Assembly (NCBI GenBank): GCA_903898855.1
Contig: CAIUHB010000020.1
Coordinates: forward strand, 1 to 10,656
From: an uncultured Actinomycetes bacterium
GTDB taxonomy: Bacteria; Actinomycetota; Actinomycetes; Nanopelagicales; Nanopelagicaceae
DNA: 10,656 nt
Reading direction: 5' to 3'
Below are positions 1 through 6,145 of the stretch, piece after piece; the first letter of the stretch is position 1; each line of letters begins with the position of its first letter. A program made the position numbers and the translations under genes. The notes under the pieces were generated by a model. It saw only the letters and a list, made by a program, of their open reading frames with translations, was not told the DNA's origin and ran no database searches.

Positions 1-851
1 CTCGTGCTTCCATTGGCTTGATAGACGGCCAGGCTATTTGAATATCCGGCGCCTACGTTTGGACTTTGTGTTGTGGTGATTGAATTTTGATTCGGTGCCC
101 AGTTATTGAAGTATGGATCAGCGCTCAATCCGGACCAAGTGCTTGGAGCCATCTCCATGTAATGACAAGTGGACGCCATTCCAGTTCCACAGGCGAAGCC
201 AGCAAATGATGCGAAGACAATCGTTCCGCCGCCCGGACCTTTATCGCCCTGAATACAGCTGCCACCGTTACTGCATATCAAAATGATGTTTGCGATGCTC
301 TGCACCGTCAATTTGTAAATCCCAGAGGTGGGGGAGACGGGAACCGAGAAAGTCACAGTAAAGGAGGTTGGTGAGGTCGTTGAAATGGTTAATCCAGAAA
401 TGGAGGATGAGAGGGCGAAGGTTCCATTGTTATCTAATACGACAATGTCTGTTCCTGTCACTCCGTAGATTGCGGCTGGTGTGTTGCTGGAATCTCCGTA
501 GCCATTAATCACCAAGTCTTTGCCATAGCAATCGCTGGGTACTCCGGAGACCGAGAGCGAGCTAAACATGGGAGAGCCGCCATTGGCAGAGTTAGAGAAG
601 GTTGAGCGGGGAGTAAGGGTTAAGACATTGCTGCCCGAACAGGTAGTTGTCGCAGTTTGACCTTGGCCAAATTGAACAACACCGGATGAGTTAATGGTGA
701 TGTTGGATGCCAATGTTGTTTTGAGAAATAGCGAACCTAAAAGTAGAAGAGTTACAGATCCCAGGATTCCTACGGTATTTCGTCGTTTGGGAAGTGGGGC
801 TTCGTCGTCGAAATAGTGCTCACCATCATCACTAATTTCTTCTTCCAACAT
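1..851 (-). CDS. Membrane-anchored/secreted surface protein, C-terminus beyond left edge (partial)
   Basis: An uninterrupted reading frame of 283 codons runs from ATG at 851 to the left edge without a stop. The N-terminus is short and very acidic (MLEEEISDDG, residues 1-10). It is followed by PKRRN (21-25) and a hydrophobic stretch at about 26-48 (VGILGSVTLLLLGSLFLKTT), which would serve as a signal anchor or signal peptide with the rest outside the cell. The exported part is rich in S, T, N and G. A first beta-rich region (about 50-195) starts NITINSSGVVQFGQG. A second begins near 203 with GDKGPGGGTIVFASF and CHYMEMAPSTWSG, which resembles the DUF1566/Lcl-type extracellular domain recurrent in aquatic actinobacterial surface proteins (family recalled, not searched). 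Four cysteines near C192, C198, C218 and C227 could form disulfides. It is followed upstream by the glnA terminator, so it is a separate transcription unit. The function is unknown; adhesion or envelope decoration is only a guess. Confidence 0.8.
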   Translation of the reverse strand, partial: MLEEEISDDGEHYFDDEAPLPKRRNTVGILGSVTLLLLGSLFLKTTLASNITINSSGVVQFGQGQTATTTCSGSNVLTLTPRSTFSNSANGGSPMFSSLSVSGVPSDCYGKDLVINGYGDSSNTPAAIYGVTGTDIVVLDNNGTFALSSSISGLTISTTSPTSFTVTFSVPVSPTSGIYKLTVQSIANIILICSNGGSCIQGDKGPGGGTIVFASFAGFACGTGMASTCHYMEMAPSTWSGLSADPYFNNWAPNQNSITTTQSPNVGAGYSNSLAVYQANGST

Positions 852-886
852 CTAGCCAGTGTTCCCTAATAGCTGGCTATAACCTA
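852..886 (-). promoter_or_regulatory. Putative promoter and 5' leader hairpin of the surface-protein gene
   Basis: On the minus strand a -10-like TAGGTT (886-881) lies about 30 nt before the ATG at 851, with an AGGGA ribosome-binding candidate (866-862) 10 nt before the start. TAGCCAG (879-873 on the other strand) and CTGGCTA (859-853) can pair to form a 7-bp stem, with AGGGA in the loop and the foot of the stem touching the start codon. The transcript may begin inside or near the left arm, so the hairpin may not form fully. No convincing -35 is seen; the spacer would overlap the glnA terminator. Confidence 0.3.
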
Positions 887-889
887 ATG

Positions 890-918
890 AAAAAGCCCCC
901 GATTTCTCGAGGGCTTTT
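890..918 (-). terminator. Rho-independent terminator of glnA
   Basis: On the minus strand AAAAGCCC and GGGCTTTT (arms 918-911 and 898-891) pair as an 8-bp stem. CGA/TCG adds three further pairs inside after one mismatch, and a TTTC-sized loop remains. The 3' arm ends in a run of five T. It lies 21 nt after the glnA stop codon and separates glnA from the downstream surface-protein gene on the same strand. Confidence 0.85.
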
Positions 919-938
919 CAATCCGGTGACGGTATTTT

Positions 939-2372
939 TTAGAGGTCGTAGTAAAGCTCGAACTCTGCTGGATGCGGACGCAAGCGGACATAGTCAACTT
1001 CTTGTGTGCGCTTGTACTCAATCCAGGTAGAGATGAGGTCTTCGGTGAAAACGCCACCACGTGTGAGGTACTCATGATCCTTCTCAAGGTTATCGAGAAC
1101 TTCAGAGAGTGAACCTGGTACTTGTGGGATAGCCGCAGCTTCTGCGCCTTCCAACTCATAGAGATCCTTATCGACTGGCTTTGGTGGCTCAATCTTGTTC
1201 TGAATTCCATCGAGCCCTGCCATGAGCATCGCAGCAAATGCGAGGTATGGGTTGGATGATGGATCTGGGCAACGGAATTCAACGCGCTTTGCCTTTGGAT
1301 TCGAGCCAGTGATTGGGATACGAATACATGCTGAGCGGTTACGAGCTGAGTAAACAAGGTTTACAGGTGCTTCGTAGCCTGGAACCAAACGGTGATATGA
1401 GTTCACAGTTGGGTTGGTGAATGCAAGCAGTGAAGGAGCGTGCTTCAAGAGTCCACCGATGTACCAGCGAGCCATGTCAGATAGGTCGCCGTATGAGCCT
1501 GCTTCAAAGAAGAGCGGCTTTCCATCTTTCCAGAGAGATTGGTGGACGTGCATACCTGAGCCGTTATCGCCGAATAGTGGCTTTGGCATAAAGGTTGCGG
1601 TCTTGCCGTTCTCCCAAGCAACGTTCTTAATGATGTACTTGAACTTCATAACATCATCGCCTGCTTGGAGAATATCTGAGAAGCGGTAGTTGATCTCCAT
1701 CTGGCCGGCAGTTCCCACCTCATGGTGAGAACGCTCAACAAGAAGTCCCACCTTGCCAAGTGTCATTGTCATCTCATCGCGAATATCCGCGAGTTGATCA
1801 GTTGGAGACACTGGGAAATATCCACCCTTGTAGCGAGTCTTATATCCGCGGTTAGGAGTTCCATCAGCTTCAAGTGATGCTCCTGTGTTCCAGGCACCTT
1901 CGATGGAATCGATGAAGTGATGTGAAGCATTTTGTGATGTTGAGAAGTTAACTTCATCGAAGACATAGAACTCTGCTTCTGGAGCGAAGAATGCTGTGTC
2001 TGCGATACCGGTTGACTTTAGGTAATCAACAGCCTTGCCAACAACGCCACGAGGGTCGCGGCTGTAAGGAGTGTTATCAATTGGGTTATGAACTGAGAAG
2101 AGGATGACGAGTGTCTTCTCTTTACGGAAAGGATCAATAAAGGCGCTGCTTGGAATTGGGAGCAACTTCATATCTGATTCATGAATAGCTTGGAATCCGC
2201 GGATTGAAGAACCGTCGAACATCAATCCATCGGTGAATACTGCTTCATCAAAAGATTCAACTGGAACGTTGAAGTGATGCTGCATTCCAGGCAGGTCGAC
2301 AAAGCGAACGTCGATAAGTTTGACTTCGTTCTTCTTAATGAAGTCGAAAATTTCAGATGAACTCTTAAACAT
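939..2372 (-). CDS. glnA: Type I glutamine synthetase (adenylylatable, GlnA1-like)
   Basis: Catalyses glutamate + NH3 + ATP -> glutamine in the cytosol, as a dodecamer. The 477 residues match the usual 468-480 of GS-I. Visible motifs in order: beta-grasp FDGSSIRGF (52-60); metal-binding PEAEFYVF (131-138); ATP-site [16 protein letters not shown] (264-279); substrate/ATP loop [20 protein letters not shown] (329-348); and metal/Arg motif [13 protein letters not shown] (364-376). The C-terminal segment DKDLYEL (401-407) places Tyr405 where GS-I-beta enzymes are adenylylated by GlnE, followed by IPQVPGSL and the terminal [17 protein letters not shown] lies 3 nt before the ATG. The gene is monocistronic: it has its own terminator (890-918) and an upstream region with GlnR-like half-sites. 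It neighbours the RDD/DUF4191/lipA/lipB cluster, as glnA1 does in Streptomyces and mycobacteria (established synteny). Confidence 0.98.
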   Translation of the reverse strand: MFKSSSEIFDFIKKNEVKLIDVRFVDLPGMQHHFNVPVESFDEAVFTDGLMFDGSSIRGFQAIHESDMKLLPIPSSAFIDPFRKEKTLVILFSVHNPIDNTPYSRDPRGVVGKAVDYLKSTGIADTAFFAPEAEFYVFDEVNFSTSQNASHHFIDSIEGAWNTGASLEADGTPNRGYKTRYKGGYFPVSPTDQLADIRDEMTMTLGKVGLLVERSHHEVGTAGQMEINYRFSDILQAGDDVMKFKYIIKNVAWENGKTATFMPKPLFGDNGSGMHVHQSLWKDGKPLFFEAGSYGDLSDMARWYIGGLLKHAPSLLAFTNPTVNSYHRLVPGYEAPVNLVYSARNRSACIRIPITGSNPKAKRVEFRCPDPSSNPYLAFAAMLMAGLDGIQNKIEPPKPVDKDLYELEGAEAAAIPQVPGSLSEVLDNLEKDHEYLTRGGVFTEDLISTWIEYKRTQEVDYVRLRPHPAEFELYYDL

Positions 2373-2375
2373 GTT

Positions 2376-2381
2376 TCTCCT
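2376..2381 (-). promoter_or_regulatory. Ribosome binding site of glnA
   Basis: AGGAGA on the minus strand with AAC between it and the ATG at 2372. The spacing is short, but this is the only strong Shine-Dalgarno match and it fixes the glnA start. Confidence 0.7.
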
Positions 2382-2447
2382 GAGATTAAGACCTACATGT
2401 GGCGAGGCGCTTCAGCGAGCCTTCCCATGACGGTTGTTGATGGGGCA

Positions 2448-2453
2448 AATATA
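2448..2453 (-). promoter_or_regulatory. Candidate -10 box of glnA
   Basis: TATATT on the minus strand, about 75 nt upstream of the glnA ATG and 10 nt downstream of the nearest GlnR-like half-site. No good -35 hexamer sits at 16-18 nt, which fits a promoter needing an activator. The start site would be near 2441, giving a leader of about 70 nt. Confidence 0.4.
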
Positions 2454-2463
2454 GGTTTGCAGC

Positions 2464-2501
2464 GTGAAAATGCCATAACTGCTGTGTTACAGCCATGTTT
2501 C
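2464..2501 (-). promoter_or_regulatory. GlnR-like operator upstream of glnA
   Basis: On the minus strand four 5-mers occur in exact 11-bp phase: GAAAC (2501-2497), n6, GTAAC (2490-2486), n6, GTTAT (2479-2475), n6, TTCAC (2468-2464). The actinobacterial GlnR consensus is alternating gTnAc and GaAAc half-sites separated by six bases. The first two sites match fully and the last two are degenerate. The strong pair is centred about 50 bp upstream of the predicted glnA start site, a position suited to activation under nitrogen limitation. The motif match is visible; GlnR binding is inferred, and no glnR gene is in the window. Confidence 0.5.
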
Positions 2502-2536
2502 AGGGTCAGCGGTCAGGCTTGAGACTTTCCAGGCCC

Positions 2537-2549
2537 TAGGCTTGCGGAA
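2537..2549 (+). promoter_or_regulatory. Leaderless promoter of the RDD gene
   Basis: TAGGCT (2537-2542) is followed by exactly six bases (TGCGGA) and then the ATG at 2549, so transcription should start on the A of the start codon. There is no Shine-Dalgarno sequence. This is the actinobacterial TAnnnT leaderless layout, and the stretch from -10 to ATG is 13/15 identical to that of lipB. The -35 is weak: TTGAGA at 2519 is only 12 nt away. Confidence 0.6.
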
Positions 2550-2902
2550 TGGAGAGAGCTGGGTTGGGCAGACGTCTTGCCGCCATATTTATCGACTGGC
2601 TAGTTGCCTTGCTCACAACCTCGCTCTTTGGTCGCCTTACCCAATTCGAGGCTCAGTTAATTCCGCTTTTAATCTTCTTTGTCGAAGTTTCGGTCTTAAC
2701 TGCATTAACCGGAGCCTCGCTAGGTCAGCGCTTGTGCGGCTTACAGGTAGAGAGCGTGAGCGCAAGCCCGCTGACTCCAGGTCGGGCGATACTTCGCACC
2801 TTCCTAATCTGTTTGGTTCTGCCGGCTGTCTTTATGAAAGAAGGGCGCGGATACCACGATCATTTCGCCCAAACTCACGTTGTGAGAGCAAGTAAAAATT
2901 AA
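2549..2902 (+). CDS. RDD family membrane protein
   Basis: A 117-residue integral membrane protein with about three hydrophobic segments (about 12-28, 36-56, 82-97). The residues that name the RDD family are present: Arg9 in GRRLAAIFIDWL, Asp16 in the first helix, and Asp104 in the C-terminal GYHDHFAQTHVV. The central GASLGQRLCGLQV (55-67) is the typical RDD mid-motif (GxSLGKRLLGLRV in relatives). It is shorter than most RDD proteins (130-170 aa) but looks complete. The start is supported by the leaderless promoter and by family alignment, because GRRLAA normally lies within the first ten residues. Actinobacteria commonly keep an RDD gene between glnA and the DUF4191/lipA block. Its stop codon directly abuts the stop codon of the convergent DUF4191 gene. 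The biochemical role is unknown; transport or ion exchange has been proposed for some family members. Confidence 0.9.
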   Translation: MERAGLGRRLAAIFIDWLVALLTTSLFGRLTQFEAQLIPLLIFFVEVSVLTALTGASLGQRLCGLQVESVSASPLTPGRAILRTFLICLVLPAVFMKEGRGYHDHFAQTHVVRASKN

Positions 2903-3604
2903 TTAACGCTTAGGCATGCGAACGCCCTTAGGCATTGGGCCTTTAGGAATTGGCATTGACATACCACCGACAGCTTTCAAGCGGCCACGCACTTCACGCA
3001 CTTGATTGTTGGTTAGCTTCTTCTTCATCTTCTTCAAGTGCTTCTGCAATTTCTTAAGTGGAACTTGTCCCGCGCCACTTCCGACGATGATTTCAGTAAC
3101 AGGTGCTCCGGCTACAAAACGTTCCATCTTCTTACGCTCATCGCTAAGAAGCGCGCGAACTCCAGCTCCACCTTCACCTACCAAAATGATTCCAGGGCGA
3201 CCGACGGTGCGGTGGACCATATCTTGGTTACGGGAAACATTAACTGCGGGAGTTGTGGTGAAGCCACGACGGATCGCCATCAAAACCGAAGCTCCGGCTC
3301 CCAGCTGTCCTTCAATGGAAGCAAATGCTGCTGAGTTTGCTGCGCGAGTAAAGAAGAAGAAGGCAGCGAGGATTGAGAGGGGAGTGAAGATAATTGCAAA
3401 ATAGACCGGGTGATGCAGGCTATTGCCGAGAATGATTCCACCAGCAAGCACGCCTACAAAAATTACTGCCATCCATACAAGAGTGAGTGGCTTCTCTTTG
3501 CGAGTGATCACAAAGGCTTCTTTGACAGTGCCCCATTGTGAAGTTGTTCCTTCAGCCGGTGCTGCCGCAGCCTTGTTCTTCTTCTTGCGACCAAATAGTG
3601 CCAT
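2903..3604 (-). CDS. DUF4191 domain-containing membrane protein
   Basis: The 233-residue protein matches the actinobacterial DUF4191 family in size and layout (recognised from family knowledge). It has a basic N-terminus FGRKKKNK; two adjacent transmembrane segments at about 41-60 and 66-86, joined by a short GNSLHHPVY loop; a cytoplasmic region with RTVGRPGIILVGEG (132-145); and a Lys-rich helical stretch LKKLQKHLKKMKKKL (183-197). It ends in a Pro/Met/Lys-rich tail (GMSMPIPKGPMPKGVRMPKR). Its ATG follows the acyltransferase stop directly (TAAATG), with AAGGAG a few bases inside the upstream gene, so it is translationally coupled as the last gene of lipB-lipA-acyltransferase-DUF4191. The function is unknown. 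Persistent linkage to lipA/lipB in Actinobacteria hints at a link to lipoate or envelope lipid metabolism, but that is inference. Confidence 0.9.
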   Translation of the reverse strand: MALFGRKKKNKAAAAPAEGTTSQWGTVKEAFVITRKEKPLTLVWMAVIFVGVLAGGIILGNSLHHPVYFAIIFTPLSILAAFFFFTRAANSAAFASIEGQLGAGASVLMAIRRGFTTTPAVNVSRNQDMVHRTVGRPGIILVGEGGAGVRALLSDERKKMERFVAGAPVTEIIVGSGAGQVPLKKLQKHLKKMKKKLTNNQVREVRGRLKAVGGMSMPIPKGPMPKGVRMPKR

Positions 3605-4354
3605 TTACTCTTGCTCCTTGTTTTTCTCGCGTAAGTGCTCTTCCCATTCTAATTGGACTTGCTCTGGGGTAGGAGCAGTTCCGCCAAGTCTTGCTGGTGC
3701 CCAGCGTTGACCTTGATGAGAATCGGGATATTCAGCTTGAACTTTATGAAGTAATTCAATCATTTGGCGGCGCAGCTCCGCCTCGGCGCCATCCACATCC
3801 ATGCTCTTATCGACATAAAAAGGCGCGCCAAATTTCACGTGAATCGGATATTTCTTCCGCTTGAAATCCGGTTTTACCTTCTTGGTATAAATACGCTGGC
3901 TTCCCCAGACTGCCGTAGGGATGATTGGAACCCCTGCTCCCATCGCAAGACGTACCGCACCAGTCTTCATCTGCGCAATTTCAAATGAACGAGAGATAGT
4001 GCCCTCTGGAAAAATACCCACAATTTCTCCGGAGCGAAGTGCGCGAAGCGCTGCAACGAAAGAAGAGGAACCACTATTGCGATCAACGGAGATGTGGTGC
4101 ATTCCGCGCATCAGTGGTCCAGATATTTTGTGGTCGAAAATTTCCTTCTTCGCCATAAATCGAACGTATCGATTTACTGGAAGCGCAGCTGTGCCGATAA
4201 GGGCGAAATCCAAGTAGCCAATGTGGTTCATTGCCAGGACAGCGCCACCTTCCTTAGGGAGGTTTTCCTGTCCAGTAAATTCAAACTTTAAGCCCAGATA
4301 TTTCCAGAGAGTTTTAAGTGCAACTACAACTGGTGGGTAGACGAGATCAGCCAT
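3605..4354 (-). CDS. Lysophospholipid acyltransferase family protein (PlsC-like 1-acyl-sn-glycerol-3-phosphate acyltransferase)
   Basis: The 249-residue protein has the LPLAT/PlsC fold signature. Block I is NHIGYLD (43-49, the HX4D catalytic dyad written here as H-I-G-Y-L-D). Block III is FPEGTISRS (115-123) for phosphate binding, and block IV is [10 protein letters not shown] (142-151). It probably acylates lysophosphatidate or a related glycolipid intermediate at the inner membrane face. MADLVYPP at 4354 is chosen as the start, not an in-frame start at 4423. The extra 23 residues of the longer form are basic (PRRRRQQR), come from inside lipA, and are not needed for the fold. With this start the gene overlaps the lipA end by 8 bp (ATGGCTGA), a usual coupling junction. 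The C-terminus (about 215-249) carries an unusual charged Pro/Glu tail. Its exact acceptor cannot be read from sequence. Confidence 0.88.
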   Translation of the reverse strand: MADLVYPPVVVALKTLWKYLGLKFEFTGQENLPKEGGAVLAMNHIGYLDFALIGTAALPVNRYVRFMAKKEIFDHKISGPLMRGMHHISVDRNSGSSSFVAALRALRSGEIVGIFPEGTISRSFEIAQMKTGAVRLAMGAGVPIIPTAVWGSQRIYTKKVKPDFKRKKYPIHVKFGAPFYVDKSMDVDGAEAELRRQMIELLHKVQAEYPDSHQGQRWAPARLGGTAPTPEQVQLEWEEHLREKNKEQE

Positions 4355-5285
4355 TAAGCGCTGCTGCCTTCTTCTCCTGGGCTTGCTTATAGAGACGGCC
4401 AGCTCGGTAGCTAGAGCGAACAAGTGGTCCGCTCATAACTCCAGCAAAACCAATATCTTCTGCTTCCTTTGAAAGTTCGACGAACTCTTCTGGCTTTACC
4501 CAACGCTCAACTGGATGGTGCTTGGCTGTAGGGCGTAGATATTGAGTAATCGTTACGAGATCGCAGCCTGCTGCGTGTAAGTCAACCAACGCTTGGCTGA
4601 TCTCTTCACGAGTTTCACCCATGCCGAGAATTAAGTTCGACTTAGTGATTAAACCAAAGTTTCGTGCCTGCGAAATGACATCCAGCGAACGATCGTAATT
4701 AAAGGCTGGGCGAATGCGCTTAAAGATGCGGGGGACAGTCTCCAGGTTATGCGCGAAGACTTCTGGCCGAGTTTCAAAGACTTCGTTCAAAAGATGAGCG
4801 TGTCCGCTGAAATCAGGGGCAAGCATCTCCACACCCGTTCCTGGGTTGAGTTCGTGAACTGCGCGAATGGTCTCGGCATATAACCAAGCACCCTCGTCTT
4901 CTAGATCATCGCGAGTAACGCCAGTAATGGTGGCGTATCGAAGTCCCATAGTTTTTACGGATTCAGCAACGCGGCGAGGCTCATCACGATCAATGGGTTC
5001 AGGTTTGCCAGTATCAATATTGCAAAAATCGCAGCGACGGGTACAGCGTTCGCCGCCAATAAGGAATGTAGCTTCGCGATCTTCCCAACATTCAAAGATA
5101 TTGGGACAGGCAGCCTCTTGGCAGACCGTATGCAGACCCTCGCGGCTAACAAGTGAGCGCAGTTCGGTGTATTGCGGACCCATGTTTGCACGGGTTTTAA
5201 TCCACTCTGGTTTGCGCTCGATCGGCACTTCGGCATTTCGTGCTTCGATGCGAAGTAATTTTCTGCCTTCAGGTGCGATGGTCAT
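4347..5285 (-). CDS. lipA: Lipoyl synthase (radical SAM)
   Basis: Inserts two sulfurs at C6 and C8 of octanoylated lipoyl domains using two [4Fe-4S] clusters and S-adenosylmethionine. All family hallmarks are visible in 312 residues. The auxiliary cluster cysteines are C55-x4-C60-x5-C66 ([12 protein letters not shown]), the radical SAM cluster is C81-x3-C85-x2-C88 (CTRRCDFC), and the C-terminal RSSYRA (290-295) supplies the serine ligand of the auxiliary cluster. [13 protein letters not shown] and [15 protein letters not shown] are typical LipA core segments. The ATG overlaps the lipB stop by four bases (ATGA) and the end overlaps the acyltransferase start, so it is translationally coupled on both sides. 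The likely clients are the two lipoyl domains of the E2 encoded at 8075-9790 on the same strand. Confidence 0.98.
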   Translation of the reverse strand: MTIAPEGRKLLRIEARNAEVPIERKPEWIKTRANMGPQYTELRSLVSREGLHTVCQEAACPNIFECWEDREATFLIGGERCTRRCDFCNIDTGKPEPIDRDEPRRVAESVKTMGLRYATITGVTRDDLEDEGAWLYAETIRAVHELNPGTGVEMLAPDFSGHAHLLNEVFETRPEVFAHNLETVPRIFKRIRPAFNYDRSLDVISQARNFGLITKSNLILGMGETREEISQALVDLHAAGCDLVTITQYLRPTAKHHPVERWVKPEEFVELSKEAEDIGFAGVMSGPLVRSSYRAGRLYKQAQEKKAAALNG

Positions 5286-5932
5286 TTAGCCACTCTCGCT
5301 AGCGCTTCGTATAGATGTCTTTCAACGGATGGAGAAATTTCTTCGATGGAAATTTCACGACCGAGTTCTTTGGAAAGTGAAGTGACGTCAGCATCGGGGA
5401 GTCCGCAGGGAACAATCCGACTAAAGGCACTTAGGTCTGGATTGACGTTAAGCGCAAAGCCATGCATCGTGACGCCTTTTGCTACTCGAATTCCAATAGC
5501 GGCAATCTTGCGATCGCCCATCTCATCGCGCAGCCAGACGCCAGAGCGTTCGCAATAACGAACAGCATCGATACCCAATTCTTGGCACACTGCGATTAAG
5601 GCGGACTCTATTTCGCGAACAAAGCCGACGACGTCATTGGGATTCTTTAAAGCGATAATTGGATAGCCAACTAATTGACCTGGTCCATGCCAAGTAATTT
5701 TTCCGCCTCGATCGACATCAATAACAGGAGTGCCATCAATTGGTCGCTCATGAAGTTCGGTGCGGCGGCCTGCGGTATAGACCGATGGGTGCTCCAAGAG
5801 AATTAAGGTGTTTGGGCGGGCCCCTTCAGCAACTTCTCCATGAATCTTGCGTTGGCTATCCCATGCCTCTTGGTAATCGACTAACCCTTGGCGCTTGAGA
5901 GCCACTTGTGCGGCAGGCGCTACTGGAGTCAT
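5282..5932 (-). CDS. lipB: Octanoyl-[acyl-carrier-protein]-protein N-octanoyltransferase
   Basis: Transfers octanoate from acyl-carrier protein to the lipoyl-domain lysine through a cysteine acyl-enzyme. The 216 residues are standard length. The LipB signature [18 protein letters not shown] is at 75-92. Lys142 in RKIAAIG and the [10 protein letters not shown] segment with Cys176 give the catalytic Cys-Lys pair, and H157 in [10 protein letters not shown] is the conserved histidine. It is the first gene of the lipB-lipA-acyltransferase-DUF4191 operon. The start at 5932 has no Shine-Dalgarno sequence but sits exactly six bases after a TAGGCT -10 box, so the transcript is predicted to be leaderless. 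The N-terminal [20 protein letters not shown] aligns as expected for the family, supporting this start. Confidence 0.97.
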   Translation of the reverse strand: MTPVAPAAQVALKRQGLVDYQEAWDSQRKIHGEVAEGARPNTLILLEHPSVYTAGRRTELHERPIDGTPVIDVDRGGKITWHGPGQLVGYPIIALKNPNDVVGFVREIESALIAVCQELGIDAVRYCERSGVWLRDEMGDRKIAAIGIRVAKGVTMHGFALNVNPDLSAFSRIVPCGLPDADVTSLSKELGREISIEEISPSVERHLYEALARVAK

Positions 5933-5944
5933 ATCGCAAGCCTA
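5932..5944 (-). promoter_or_regulatory. Leaderless promoter of the lipB operon
   Basis: On the minus strand TAGGCT (5944-5939), six bases TGCGAT, then the ATG at 5932. The layout is the same as that of the RDD gene, and TAGGCTTGCG is identical in both. TGGAGA 17 nt upstream is a fair -35 candidate (four of six matches to TTGACA). No ribosome binding site is present. Confidence 0.6.
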
Positions 5945-5980
5945 ATCGGTTGCCTACCCCATCTCCAGTTGGGCAGACGA

Positions 5981-5993
5981 TAGATTGCGGTTA
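5981..5993 (+). promoter_or_regulatory. Leaderless-type promoter of the 50-codon ORF/oxidoreductase unit
   Basis: TAGATT (5981-5986) is followed by six bases (GCGGTT) and an ATG at 5993, the same spacing as at lipB and the RDD gene. It faces away from the lipB promoter; the two predicted start sites are 61 bp apart, so the polymerase footprints would be close to overlapping. No clear -35 is seen. Confidence 0.5.
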
Positions 5994-6145
5994 TGAATGG
6001 CGGAGCTTTAAAAAACTCTTTTGACCCGGCGCTATCGGTAAATAGCCGTGCTAGCCACTCTAGCCACTCTAGGCGCCATTTCGGCGCACGCTTCAAATCG
6101 CTAGGTACCGAAATTGTGGGAGCTCTCACAGGGGAGAGTCGATGA
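5993..6145 (+). CDS. Small ORF of 50 residues upstream of the oxidoreductase (hypothetical or leader peptide)
   Basis: A complete frame of 50 codons starts at ATG 5993, placed exactly where the leaderless promoter at 5981 predicts a start. It ends with TGA at 6143, overlapping the oxidoreductase ATG as ATGA. The product begins MNGGALKNSFDPALSVNS, has a Ser/His/Arg repeat region SRASHSSHSRR (18-28), and then a basic segment with hydrophobic spacing, HFGARFKSLGTEIVGALTG, which could be an amphipathic helix. There is no membrane segment, no cysteine and no family I recognise. The promoter spacing and the coupling junction favour real translation; the low-complexity middle and the short length argue for caution. 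It could be a true small protein, a leader that sets translation of the downstream gene, or chance. An antisense frame of 66 codons (GTG at 6129 to 5929) overlaps it and is judged less likely. Confidence 0.45.
   Translation: MNGGALKNSFDPALSVNSRASHSSHSRRHFGARFKSLGTEIVGALTGESR
6043..6069 (+). repeat. 9-bp tandem repeat inside the 50-codon ORF
   Basis: TAGCCGTGC, TAGCCACTC and TAGCCACTC follow each other directly, then TAGG. The unit length is a multiple of three, so it encodes SRA-SHS-SHS-R in the ORF frame. The last two copies are identical; the first differs at three of nine positions. Confidence 0.85.

Noticed and set aside
884..1357. 157-codon minus-strand frame
   Set aside because: It lies within glnA in another frame, runs through the glnA terminator, and has no recognisable motif.
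2874..2886. CTCAC-GTT-GTGAG hairpin at the end of the RDD gene as a terminator
   Set aside because: The stem is only 5 bp, no T-tract follows it on either strand, and it lies inside coding sequence.
2542..2895. 117-codon plus-strand frame parallel to the RDD gene
   Set aside because: The other frame has the RDD motifs and membrane segments and starts at the leaderless position; this one has no hydrophobic pattern or family features.
4355..4423. Longer N-terminus (23 residues) of the acyltransferase starting at 4423
   Set aside because: It would overlap lipA by 77 bp and add a basic stretch not typical of the family; the 8-bp ATGGCTGA junction is more plausible.
5929..6129. 66-codon minus-strand frame upstream of lipB
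   Set aside because: It starts with GTG with no ribosome binding site or promoter, contains the lipB -10 box, and has no recognised family. It is kept only as an alternative to the plus-strand 50-codon ORF.
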